From Humulus lupulus (lineage: Eukaryota > Streptophyta > Magnoliopsida > Rosales > Cannabaceae), in the NCBI RefSeq assembly GCF_963169125.1, contig NC_084802.1, positions 20,243,107-20,307,106 on the forward strand: DNA of 64,000 nucleotides, read 5' to 3'. The notes beneath the pieces were generated by a model that ran no database searches, was not told the origin of the DNA, and was given only the letters and a program-made list of their open reading frames with translations. Shown here piece by piece: positions 34,501 to 45,465 of the stretch (its first letter is position 1; each line of letters starts with the position of its first letter). The translations under genes and the position numbers were made by a program.

Positions 34501-34697
34501 GAGTGAGAGATCTGATATTGAGACGCGTATTCTTAGCAACCCGAGATCAATCGGCTGGAGTACTCGGGCCGAACTGGTAAGGACCGTACCAGATAGAATC
34601 AGTCATCCGACCTGGTGTATACAAACTGGCAAGATTAGATGGGAGCCTGATACCACGAGCATGGAATGGCAAACACCTTAGACCTTATTATCAATAG
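31566..34697 (+). pseudogene. pol: Copy A Pol: reverse transcriptase, RNase H, integrase
   Basis: Continues in the gag-protease frame to TAG 34695-34697. RT has DVFAWSHSDM, PNGTWRTCIDYSDLNKACPK, FMDAYSGYNQI and an intact YVDD (~32147). RNase H (32970-33370) keeps YVDGSS, NNEAEYEAL, CYSDSQLVV and NADALARLA. Integrase has an HHCC region (CGDHTGGHS ... KKC) interrupted by TAA 33771, then WGIDLIG. SNNGTQFD has Asn where the catalytic Asp of the DDE triad is expected, then GQVEAVNKTLK and LRRVFLATRD. Other stops: TGA 32169 and TAA 34578. There is no frameshift in the 6.2 kb from gag to the end of pol. Confidence 0.9.
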
Positions 34698-35575
34698 TAT
34701 AGGAAAAGTGTTGCCTGTAACCATGATTTTCTATCTATGTTTCTTTATTTTTGAATGACATGTCTACTTTGTTCCGCATGTAATTTATTTTTTATTTTTG
34801 CAATCTCTCTTAAGTTAATAACCTATGGTCACACTCATAGGATATTAAGGGGGCATCATTGGCATACATATCACCAGCTTAAAAAATAAAAAGTAATAAA
34901 TAAAATATAAAGTATTTGGACATAACCAAGTACGCGATCTTAGATAGTTCGGACATAATCGAACCATCAAAAACATAAAGTATTTGGACATGACCAAATA
35001 CGCGAGCTTAGATAGTTCGGACATAACCGAACCATCAAAAAACCTAAATATTTGGAGTTAACCAGATGTGCAAACAACAGATTTGGAACAAACCAGCCAA
35101 ATTATCGATCAATGATAAATGGGAGCCTAAACCTATTACGAAATATGTCGAAATCGAGGCTGGAATATCTTAGAAAAATAGTTTCGAACTCATAACCTCG
35201 GAGCCAAGATACTAAGGATGAGGAAAAGTGACAAAGAGATATAACCAAATCATTCATATTACATGACATATAAGTACTTTTTAGTTCATGGTTAAAGTAA
35301 TGTCCGACCTTGATAAATAACGAGGTTGGAAGCGGATAATTCGAATAAACTATTCATGAATGCATCGAATCTCGAGCCTAAATCTAAACTATGTTTGTAT
35401 GAAAAATAAACATAACTCATCAATGCAAGAAAAATGCAAAATATTTCGAGCCAAGAAACGTAAAGCATATAATAGAAAAAGTTAAAGAAATTGTGTCAGC
35501 CCCGTGGGCACAAATTTAAATAGTTACAAGAATGAGGGGACGCAGCCCCGATAACTGATCTCTCCGAGATCGGAT
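34698..35575. other. Spacer between pol and the antisense gene (copy A)
   Basis: Non-coding, AT-rich, between two convergent coding regions. It contains a 68 bp tandem repeat and presumably the 3' ends of both sense and antisense transcripts. No polyadenylation signal can be assigned with confidence. Confidence 0.6.
34911..35060 (+). repeat. 68 bp tandem repeat in the spacer
   Basis: 'tatttggacat.accaa.tacgcga.cttagatagttcggacata..cgaaccatcaaaaa' starts at 34913 and 34981, and a partial unit at 35049. Period exactly 68 bp. Copy B has related but less regular repeats ('gtctggat.attaac.cgacat') at 45123-45250. Confidence 0.85.
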
Positions 35576-38342
35576 TTAAGGAAGAGGAGTATCCTTGGCC
35601 TTCTCAGCATCAATATCACCAGACCCTCCAGGACGAATAGCATGACTATCCTGCTGGGCCACCTCTCGAGCAGCTGTACTTGCCAAAAGACGGGCATTCC
35701 ACCGCTCAACATATGTGGCTTGGAGAGGACCCAGGAAGCTGGTGTCAAGATCGTCATTGTCAGCCCAAAGTTTGTACATGGCCTGGTCGACCGCTTTCTC
35801 CCTCTGCTCCTTAGACTCATTCAGGAGGCGGGTCTTCTCGCTCTCCATGAAATCGAAGGTGGCAAACTTCTCCTCTTCGAGCTTGGCTTTGGCCTTCTCG
35901 AGCTCAGCGTTTGACTTTTCAAGCTCCTCGAGATGGGTCTTCAATCTTTCAATTTCAGACTTCGAGTCTTTGAGCTCGTCAACCATCTTCAGCTCGAGAT
36001 CCTTCGACTTTTGAGCCAGAGATAAGCTCGTTTGCACCTCGTTGGTCAGCTTGTAGTTGAGTTGCGCTGAAACAACAAGGGCCTGAAACACAAAGAATGA
36101 ATCAGAATTATAATCAGAGACATAAATACTCTAAGACATAAATACTCTAAACAGAATTGAGAAGGCTACCGCGGCGGAGAGTTCGATACTCTTCTCATAA
36201 AGAGTGTTGCAGTCCGAGGCCTTGCGCACGAGGTCCCAGTGGTCGGCACCAAAGCCAGAAAAGCTCTGACCCACCCGAGAAAGGACGTCCGAGCTGAGAA
36301 GCGCCCCTTCTGCCCCAGCGGCGCCATCAAGTACATATTCCTCAGTATGAGTTCGGGTCGTTGGCAACTGAACCGTTGAGGTAGAAGGTTTCTTCGGAGG
36401 CCGAGCAACTATTAACCGGGTCTCGGTGGGAAGCTGCGAGATGGATGCAGTAGAGCCTGACCCATCGACCTGGGCAGTCGGCTCCTTGGAGGTGTCCGCA
36501 GTGATCTGGGCCGTGGGAGTCGTCTCGTGATGTTTAGACACCTTGGACTGTCGGTCGGGCCTCTTCGGTATCCTCGGGCGTTTGCTCTTCTGGGCGCCAG
36601 CTCCCCCATCACTAAAGAGCACGGCGTCGAGGTCAGGATTCATGGCACCTGCATAATGACAATTGAGTTAAACAATGATAATAACTTTGGGAAATGATGT
36701 AAACCAGTCAAAGAAAAAACCTAACTGGGACTCTTCCCCGAGCTCGAGCTTGGGGACCATGAAATTCCCCCGTCTTCAGAAGAGGCGGGGGGAGTGCCTT
36801 CCCTATAAGTTGGTGACAACCTCGAGAGGTCCCTATAGACATTGGTCCCATACTGCACCGCTATCCCATTCCACACCTCGTCCGTGGTGTACATGGTATC
36901 ATATTTCCCGAGCCCACTATCAAACCTATGGACGCAGTCAACTACCCAACTCCATATGTAGAAGTGGTATCTATCCTGTGGGCACGAGACTAGTCTATTG
37001 GGCCTGTGTTTTAACAGAGTGGGGGACCACATTCGCGAAGTAGGAAGGGTTTTACCTCCTCCGGAGTCCGAGCTCGAGGCTTCGTCATTGGCCTCATTTC
37101 CCGACCGCGGACTTCTCGAGCGAATTGGGAGAGATGCTTTCCTTTCTCTCCTCGGAGGAAGGATTCCTGTGGGCAGAGGCACTTCCTCCCAGCGTTCATA
37201 ATTTTTACTGGACCAGTCAGAGGTTGACTGGCCCTGTCCCAACAACCCACAAGCTCGCAGCTTGTCCTCATGTAGCAGAAATGAGAGAGACCTCCTGCCG
37301 TAAGGGAGTCGGAGCAGGCTCTCTCTGTGCTCCTTCATTGTCTCGTCAGGGGTGGGACGCTGAAAGTTAGCTGAAAGGCGAGATACACTTCAACTAAACA
37401 TGGATTCAAGGGCTAAAAATTCGAGCTCAAAAATAGAAAGTAACGAGAATACTTACGAATCCGCCTAAACGAACGATGTCGAGACGGGAACAGACCGTCT
37501 GTCCAGAAAAAAGCCTTCTTGAAGTCAGGGGGGTGGTTTGGAAGATCTTCAAAGATCTTCGTCTCTTTGGGGTAGCTCGAAAGATAGTAGAAACCATCTC
37601 CTCCCCGAGCTCGGGAGGGATTACTCTTCAAACAAAAGAGATATAAAATCTCTTGGGGTGAAGGTCCTATCCACCCCAGCTCGTGGAATAAGGACCTTAG
37701 GGCAGACAGCACCCTGTATGAGTTGGTGTTGAGTTGGAATGGAGCCAACCCAACGAAATCGATGAAGTCTCTGAAAAAGGACTTCAGGGGCAGCAAAGCT
37801 CCTGCCCTTATATGTTCCTGGCTCCAGGCCGCGTATTTCACACTGGAATCACGGCCCCCAGGAGTGAAACAGCTCCGTTCATGCCTTGTCGGAGCTCGAC
37901 ACTTCAGTGTGTCCAACGAGCTAAGGCCATGGATGGCCAAGATATCAGTTATTTGGTCGGAGGTGGTAACCGAGCTCTGTTAGAATTCGGCTTCAAACAT
38001 CTCCCTCCTAGGCTGCGAAGACGAAGGCTCCGCCATTAAGGAAAACTGGAATTCCCCCGGGTGGTATGCCACCGTGACTTTTAACGCAGGGTCGAGGGGA
38101 ACTGGCCTAAGCCCTGGGTTAGGCTCCGGATAGATGGCTTCCCGAAGAACCCTTCTCTTCTTTTCGATGACCTCGTCTATCTGGCGACGATAGTGGGCTC
38201 GAATGTCTTCTTGCTCGCGTGCGATCTCGTATTCTTTAATCCGACGCTGGTTCCGGGCAAAGATCGATTCCGGGCTCGGAGATTTGGGCTCGTAAGGAAT
38301 TGCTCGTAATGACCCCCACCGTCTTTCCGGATTCTGTGACAT
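35576..38342 (-). pseudogene. Copy A antisense gene, four exons, 'gypsy-type transposon' family
   Basis: Minus-strand exons 38342-37457, 37370-36726, 36648-36170 and 36082-35576, with introns of 86, 77 and 87 bp. All introns are GT-AG (donors GTAAGT, GTTAGG, GTAGCC; acceptors TTTCAG, ATGCAG, TTTCAG). Phases are consistent and the exons sum to 839 codons, ending at TAA 35578-35576. One in-frame stop (TAA, 37982-37980) breaks exon 1. Exon 1 has AGALLPLKSFF, GDGFYYLSS and KKAFFWTDGLF, like the plant 'putative gypsy type transposon' family (Pfam PF04195, from memory). Exon 4 is a long coiled coil. Tat/Retand elements are known to carry such antisense frames. Function unknown. Confidence 0.82.
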
Positions 38343-38749
38343 CTAACGAGAAAGAAAAAATGGTGAGGGCCATGCATGCAAGAATCACGAGCTCAACAGG
38401 ATGAGCTCGGCGATTTAAGGACAAGAAACTAAGAATTAAGACCCTTACTAAAGAGTCAGAGCGTGTGTTCCACAGGAAAGGAAAAGGAGCGTGGATGATT
38501 TTTTTTTAAAGTCCCAAAATTCAAGGGAAAGGAGAGTGGCGGTTAGCCAGGAAAAGCGTTTTTGGGTTTCGTGTATTTGTCAAGGCCCATGTTTTTATCC
38601 GAAAGCTTAATGTACAAGAAACGCTGCCTAAGAATTTCAAAACCCAGAAAATGGGAACCACATTCAAACGTCGAAACTGGGTATAAACCAGAGACGAACA
38701 TCCAGAGTGAAAATCCAGAAAGCCTAAAAACCTATCAGTTCAAAACCTC
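38343..38749 (-). other. Leader or intron region upstream of the copy A antisense gene
   Basis: On the minus strand the ATG of exon 1 (38342) is preceded directly by a pyrimidine-rich AG ('ttttttctttctcgttag'), a good 3' splice site. Copy B also has AG|ATG at the same place. The region upstream is therefore probably an intron separating a first exon from exon 1. Confidence 0.5.
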
Positions 38750-38938
38750 CTATCGCATCATGCTAAGAACGTAAACTAACATACACAGCAAACACAGTAT
38801 AAAAAGAACAACAAAAATGGCGTATTTACATAGTGATGGTGATTGCAGCGAAATCGTCGAGTGGAGAAGAGGTTGCAAAAAAGAACTCACTGACTCGTAC
38901 AAACCAGGATTCCTTTGTTTCTTCGGCCTAGAAAACAT
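38750..38938 (-). CDS. Conserved small frame upstream of the antisense gene (copy A)
   Basis: 62 codons starting MFSRPKKQRNPGLYES, then SFLQPLL, with a hydrophobic C-terminal half (YAIFVVLFILCLLCMLVYV). Copy B has the counterpart at 59310-59116 starting MFSKPRRQNNLGLFDS with SFLQPHL. Similarity is strongest over the first ~30 codons, and the tails share only hydrophobicity. It may be the first coding exon of the antisense gene (possible donor CTAT|GTAAAT) or a separate small membrane peptide. No function can be assigned. Confidence 0.4.
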   Translation of the reverse strand: MFSRPKKQRNPGLYESVSSFLQPLLHSTISLQSPSLCKYAIFVVLFILCLLCMLVYVLSMMR

Positions 38939-38990
38939 GCAATGAGGATAAACTGTGGAAAGAAGTTTAGGGGGTGTTTTTCTTTTTTCT

Positions 38991-40990
38991 AGCTGCTAAT
39001 GCTCAGGCCCCTCCTCGAAGGCCTAGGGGACGCCCTCATAAGAATACGACCGCCAAGAGAACAGGCCAGGCATTGCCACCAGCGCCCCAGCCTGTTTAGC
39101 TGAGACCCCAGTGGAGTAATCGGGAAGAGGGTACCACCAACCCGACTAAAGGAGTACAAACAAGAACGGAGAATAACCAAGCCCCCTCTATGGCTTGGAC
39201 CCCAAATCCTAGTGCTGCACAGAACGTCCCGGAACCTGACCGGGAAAATTTGGGACCGTCCAGGCCCAACAATGGGAGACAACCACCGTCTCCCATTAGG
39301 CACCTATTATCACCAATAAGGCATCCCTCACCAATCTAGGAAGTTCTGCGACCTGCCCATCAAAATAGGGATCGACAGGCTAGACGCGGACAAATAAATG
39401 AAGGAGAAGCTGCCCAAGATCGCAGGGCTCCTCAACCTACTAGAAGCCAAATGTCACGATCACAAGCTATTGGGACAAGGATGCCAGCAGGGGACCCACC
39501 TTGTAATAACCGAGCAGCAAGCTATGTAAGTGAAAGCTCAGATTGCACTAGGTCTGTGAGCATTTATGACATAAAGCCAAGGAATGTCGGGAATCGAGGA
39601 GATCACCCTAACCTACGGGAACATTTAAACCATAATCGGGGACGTGATAATCCCCTGAACCCAGATCTACGAGATCATCTAAATGGCCGCAAACAGTCGA
39701 TTTATAATCCTGCACCGAGACGCGAAGCTGGAGTTGTTATCAACGATAAACAACCCCCTCAGGTCCAGGTTAGGCCTCCCATAGATCCATTCCAAGAAAG
39801 GATTGAATAGTTGGAGAGAGCATTCAGGCTCTTACAGAACGAGCGTAGTCGGGAAAGGGATGAAGAGTTCGATGAAGAACTCGAGCCGTTCGCCCCGCAT
39901 ATCTCCAACACTCCTTTTCCTCAAGGGTTTAGGATTCCCCATGTCCCGCCATTTGATGGAAATTCAGATCCCTACAGCCACCTGAGCATGTTCAACACAA
40001 TTATGCGAGCCAGCAATGTAGGCTACGAGCTCAGGTGTATGTTGTTCCCAGCCACTTTCACCGGACTAGAAAAAAATTGGTTTGCAAAGTTCAAAAGACA
40101 TTCGATCGCATCCTGGGATCAATTGTCAAAGGATTTCAAGAAACAATTTAAAGTTATGGTCGACATTAGGCCTGAAGCTTCAGCCTTAACCAATGTCCGA
40201 CAGCAACCGAATGAGTCACTAAAAGGTTACCTCACAAGGTTTAACCTAGAAGTGGCTCGAACTCGAGATGTCGATGATAGTGGTCATTTAATGGTAGTTC
40301 GAGTCGGCGTAATGCCAGGAAGTCCTCTCTGGGAAGACTTAAAAGGAAACCTGTCAGGTCTTTAACCGAGTTTAATCGAAGAGCCTAGAGGTTTGTTAAT
40401 GTAGAGGAGGCGAGGTCAGCACTGAATATGACCTCTCAGCCCGTAACTACAACAACAAACACAAACTCTGCTTCGACCTTGGCGCACCCCACAACTTCAA
40501 AACCCCCTGGGGACAACCCTTCCAAGAGAAAGAAAAACAAAGGGAATAGCCCCGAAGTGGATGGAGGAAAGAAGAAGAAAGGGGAAATATACTTCTCTGT
40601 ATACAAAGTGTATACCGAGCTCAATGAGTCTCGGGATAATATCTATCTGGCTAATGAAAACTAGGTCCCATTCAGACGACCTCACCCCATGAGGAACCAA
40701 AAGGAAAAAAGAGACTCTAGAAAGTTCTGTAGATTCCACCGGCATATCGGACATACAACCTATGAATGTCGACATTTAAAAGATGAGATCGAAGGATTGA
40801 TCTCGATGGGATATTTCGGGCAATATGTAAGAAACCGAAATCCCAATCAAGTTTCCACCAGCCAAAGGGCAGCAGCTGCACTAACTGCCCAAAACAGTAA
40901 CCCCCGAGCTCGGGAGGATGAGAGACCCCCTCCAATTGATGGAGAAGATGTCATAACCATCTCGGGGGGACCCCATATCACAGGATCGAG
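38991..40990 (+). pseudogene. gag: Copy B Gag, 5'-truncated and frameshifted
   Basis: Begins abruptly at ~38991 in sequence matching the Pro/Arg-rich interior of copy A gag (near 28800). The capsid region is clear: EELEPFAPHISNTPFPQGF, YSHLSMFNTIMRASN, SWDQLSKDFKKQFK, LKGYLTRFNLEVAR. The knuckle CRFHRHIGHTTYEC keeps the C-H-H-C form. Stops at 39808, about 40390 and 40662, and frameshifts near 40350 and 40990, are absent from copy A, and copy A's TAG at 30636 is absent here. Confidence 0.85.
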
Positions 40991-40995
40991 CAAGA

Positions 40996-41763
40996 ATGCC
41001 CAAGAAAGGGTATGTAAATGAGCTCAAAACTGGTGACGGTTCTCCCTACGAACCCGAGCCAAGAGCTCCAAAACAACAAAGGGTTGAAACTCAACCCATA
41101 ACCTTCACTGAAGAGGACGTGTCTCATGTCCAGTTTCCCCATAATGACCCCCTGGTCATAACCCTCCAGCTCGAGAACATGAGGGTACGCCGAGTCTTGA
41201 TTGATAACGGGAGCTCAGTGAATATTCTCTATAAAGACACTCTAGAAAATATGGGACTCACGCTTCGCGACCTAAAAGCTTGTGCAACCACGCTGTACAG
41301 TTTTTCAGGAGAAGGGATTGCATGTATGGGATCCATTGAACTCCTTGTGAACTTGGGAGACTATCCAGTCTCTGTAATCAAGATGACGAAGTTCGTTGTG
41401 GTGGATCTTCCATCTGCCTACAATGTACTGCTCGGGAGACCCGCCCTAATTGGGCTGGGGGCAGTATCATCGGTTAGGCATTTGGCCATCAAGTTCCCGA
41501 CTTCTAGTGGCGTCGGGACTTTGAATGGGGACCAACTTGCGGGAAAGGAATGCTATAACATATCCATTAGAGGGAAGAAACAAACAAGTGCACATGCACT
41601 TGTCATAATTCAGAACAAGGATGGGATGATTTTTGAGATAGATGAAGAAATCGACTCCAGAATAGAGGAAAAGACTAACCTTAAACCCCTAGAAGAGCTC
41701 GAAGAGGTCGATCCCACAAAGACTGTGAAGGTGGGTAAAAGACTTTCTGAAAAAGTGAAGTAG
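40996..41763 (+). pseudogene. pro: Copy B protease region, ending at the shared TAG
   Basis: An open frame of ~255 codons with VLIDNGSSVNILY, SFSGEG and NVLLGRPAL, colinear with copy A. The charged tail is shorter than in A. It ends at TAG 41761-41763, which is followed by CAA TTA exactly as in copy A. The frame is shifted relative to the upstream gag portion. Confidence 0.85.
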
Positions 41764-41769
41764 CAATTA
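41761..41769 (+). promoter_or_regulatory. Candidate stop-codon readthrough site (TAG CAA TTA), copy B
   Basis: The same nine bases as 31563-31571 at the same protein position. A one-base insertion just downstream (TTTCGC against TTTGC in copy A) now puts RT out of frame, so this copy could not use the site. Confidence 0.55.
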
Positions 41770-43560
41770 ATTTCGCTTTTTAAAAGAGAACCAGGATGTC
41801 TTCGCATGGTCACATTCAGACATGGTAGGAATAAGTCCAAATGTAAAAAGTCACACACTTAATATTGACAAGAGCTTCCCCCCAAAGCAGCAAAAGCGAA
41901 GGCTCCTGGATGATGATAGAAAGAAAGCCCTAAAGGAAGAATTCGACAGGTTAAAGGAAAATAAGTTTATACGAGATGCCTTCTATCCTGATTGGATTGT
42001 CAATCTAGTGTTGGTTCCGAAATCGAACGGAATGTGGCGAACCTGCATTGACTACTCCGACCTCAACAAGGCATGCCCCAAGGATTGTTTTCCCTTACCT
42101 CAGATCGATCAGCTCATAGATGCCATAGCTGGGCACGGCCTCATGCCATTTATGGATGCTTATTCTGGATATAATCAGATCGCCATGCACGAACCAGACC
42201 AAGAACATATGAGTTTTGTAACCAATAAAGCGCTATACTGCTACAATGTCATGCCTTTAGGGCTTAAAAATGATGGAGCAACATACCAAGGACTTGTGAA
42301 CAGAATGCTCTCCGAGCAGATAGGTAATAACATGGAAGTTTATGTTGACGACATGCTAGTCAAGTCTAAACATAATGATAACCATGTGGATGACCTCGAA
42401 GAATGCTTTGTTGTATTACGAAAATACAACATGAAACTCAACCCTAGAAAATGCTCTTTTGGAGTATCTTCGGGAAAGTTTCTAAGTATTAAAGTAAACG
42501 CGCGAGGGATAGAGGTTAATCCTGACAAAATCCAGGCATTAATAGATATTCCCTTGCCTCGAAAGCATAAAGATGCCCAGAGTTTAACTAAACGGATGGC
42601 ATCATTAAGTAGGTTTGTTTCTAAATCTACAGACCGTTGTCTTCCATTCTTCAACCTTTTGAGAGGAGGCAACAAGTTCGAGTGGACAGAGGAATGCGAG
42701 CTCACAGTCTAAGATTTAAAGAAACACCTCGCAGAACCTCTGATCTTGTCAAAACCTATCACAGGAGAAGTCTTATACTTGTATCTCGCTACTATTGAGC
42801 ACGCCATCAGTGTTGTGCTCGTCCGAGAAGACAAGAAGGTACAAAAACCAATATATTATGTTAGCAAAAGGTTACTGGGGGAAAAATTGAGATACACTGT
42901 AATGGAAAAATTGGCTCTCAGCCTGATCCACTCATCTTGAAAGCTCCGACCTTACTTCCAAGCACATCGTATCCATGTGTTAACTGACCAACCACTGCGG
43001 CAAGTTTTGTCAAAATCAGAGGCCTCGGGTAAACTGTTGAAATGGGCAGTCAAACTCAGATAGTTCAAAATCACTTATCACCCGAGAACGACCATAAAGG
43101 GGAAAGCCCTGGCAGATTTCATCGTAGAATGTACTGGAGTGTCTGACGATGAAGTTATAACCCCAGCCAGCGAGCTGTGGAAACTTTATGTCGATGGATC
43201 TTCCAATGAAAATGAATCGGGGGCAGGAATCATACTAATCACTCCAGCAAGAAAACGTTTTCATTCCGCCTTGAAGTTCAGCCTCGAAGCATCTAATAAT
43301 GAGGCCGAGTACGAAGCATTATAGGCAGAACTTCGAATAACCAAGGAACTCAAGGGAAAGGCAATACACTGCTACAGTGATTCACAGTTGGTAGTCAACC
43401 AAATTTTAGGGGAATATATTGCTCGTGGCATAAGGATGGCTGCGTATTTAGAAAAATCCAAGGCTACACTCGGACAATTCGAGTTCTATGCCATTGAGTA
43501 GGTTCCCCGAGAAAAAAATTCAAATGCAGACGCCTTAGCCAGGCTCGCTACGACCAACGA
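41764..43560 (+). pseudogene. pol: Copy B reverse transcriptase and RNase H
   Basis: RT is open from 41822 to 42712: WRTCIDYSDLNKACPK, FMDAYSGYNQI, and YVDD intact near 42345. Stops follow at 42710, 42938, about 43060, 43322 and 43498 while the frame is otherwise maintained. RNase H motifs YVDGSSNENESGAG, NNEAEYEAL, CYSDSQLVV and NADALARLA are readable. None of these stops occurs in copy A. Confidence 0.87.
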
Positions 43561-44896
43561 GGCCGACACACTAAACGTGGTCCCAATAGAATTTCTATCG
43601 ACCCCCAGCATCAATGAGCCTGAAGAGGAAGACGTGCAGATGATTGACTCCGTACCAACCTGGATAACCCCAATAGTTAATTACCTTGAAACTGGCATTC
43701 TCCCAACAGAATGGAATGAGGCTCAGAAATTGATGTATCAGATTCTGAGGTACACTATTGTGGAAGGAAGGTTGTACCGAAGAGGATATTTTATGCCACT
43801 ACTCCGATATGTGACTCCACCCGAGAAAAAGAAAATACTATAAGAGATTCATGAAGAATTTTGTGGAGACCACACTGGGGGGCATAGTCTATCGAAAAAA
43901 GTTAAAGGACAAGGATACTTCTGGCCCACCGTCAAAGAAGATGCATTTGAACATGTCAAGAGATGTCATAAATGCCAGCGATTCGCAACAATTCCGCGAG
44001 CTCCACCATCCGAGCTAACCATGATGACCTCCCCATGGCCATTTGCGGTGTGGGGGATTGATCTTATAGGCTCGTTTCCAACCGGCATAGGTGGAGTAAG
44101 GTATTTTTTTGTTGCAGTTGATTATTTTACAAATTTGACCGAGGCCGAACCCCTGGCAACAATTACCTCAAAAAAAGTTCTAGACTTTGTGGTAAAAAAT
44201 ATCATCTGCCGATACGAAATACCCAAAAAAATAGTGTCAGATAACGGTACCCAATTCGACAATGAATTATTTACCCATTTTTGTGAAAATAAATGGAATA
44301 ATAAAAAGCTTCTCTTCCATTGCTCATCCCCAAGCAAATGGCCAGGTTGAAGCGGTCAATAAAACCCTTAAGGGCTCCCTGAAAAAGAGGTTGGAGGAGG
44401 ATAAAGGAAAATGGCCCGAGGAGTTACCCCAGGTTTTATGGGCTTACCGAACCACAGCTCGCACTTCCACAGGGCATACCCCTTTTTCCTTGGCATATGG
44501 ATGCGAGGCCATGTTACCGATTGAGGTCGAAATACCTACAATTCAAAGCCATGCTTACGATCAAGCCTTGAACCAACCCAGCTCAAAGTAAGTCTGGACC
44601 TTATTGAAGTAAGGCGAGATGAAGCTAAACTGAAGAATGCGGCATATCAGCAGCGAGCTACATGATACTTCAATAGAAATGTTCGGGATAGAAAGTTCAG
44701 ATTGGGAGACTTAGTATTAAGACGTGTATTCCTAGCTACAAGGGACCCGTCTGCTGGAGTTCTCGGACCTAACTGGGAAGGACCTTACCAAATCGAGTCT
44801 ATTACTCGACCTGAAGTATATAAATTGGCCAGATTAAACAGAGAATTGGTACCGCGAGCTTGGAATGACAAACATCTACGACCTTACTATCAATAA
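43561..44896 (+). pseudogene. pol: Copy B integrase
   Basis: The HHCC zinc region (CGDHTGGHS ... KRCHKCQRF) is more complete than in A. The catalytic core has WGIDLIGSFP, and SDNGTQFD keeps the aspartate lost in A, then GQVEAVNKTLKG. Broken by a stop at 43841 and frameshifts near 44290 and 44590. The C-terminal part (LRRVFLATRD, GPNWEGPYQIE, HLRPYYQ) ends at TAA 44894-44896. Confidence 0.87.
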
Positions 44897-45465
44897 TGTA
44901 GGAATGATGTTTCATTGTAACCAAGCATGTTTGTTTTTATAGAATTTTTATTAATAAATGTTCGATTTTGATCATAAATCATTTTCTTTTTTAAAAAATG
45001 TTGTATTTTTTGCAAAATCTCTTAATTCAATAACCTATGGTCACACTCAATGATATTAAGGGGACATTAGTGGTATTTAATAATACCATAAGTTTGAAAA
45101 GATAAATAGCATAAAATAAAAGATGTCTGGATGATTAACCCGACATAAAAATGTTGCATACACGAAAACTAGCAAAAATGTCTGGATCATTAACTCGACA
45201 TAGAGGTTATAAGTGTATACGCAAGCCAAAAAAATCTGGATACAAGCAGAGGCGCGAGCTAAGATGATTTGGATATAACCAGATACACGAGCTAAGATGA
45301 TCTGGAAACAACTAGATTATTAAAAAATCACAAGTGTATGGATTACAAACAAAACACGATCTAAATAGGTTTGGAATAAACCAGCTAAAACTGATCGACA
45401 AAAGTTGGAACACAGGTAAACCTAGCTTGAAGTAAAAAGAGAAAATTACTGAGGAGATGATCTCG
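44897..45465. other. Spacer between pol and antisense gene (copy B)
   Basis: Non-coding, homologous in position to 34698-35575. Contains degenerate repeats of 'gtctggat.attaac.cgacata'. Exon 4 of the antisense gene (the coiled-coil exon) is not recognisable, so it seems deleted here. Confidence 0.55.

Noticed and set aside
36976..37055. Additional intron in the antisense gene
   Set aside because: GT and AG are present, but the phases would not fit, and the region is open and conserved in copy B as protein.
35642..38039. Plus-strand open frames across the antisense gene
   Set aside because: They are shadows of the spliced minus-strand exons; no motifs and no conservation in copy B.
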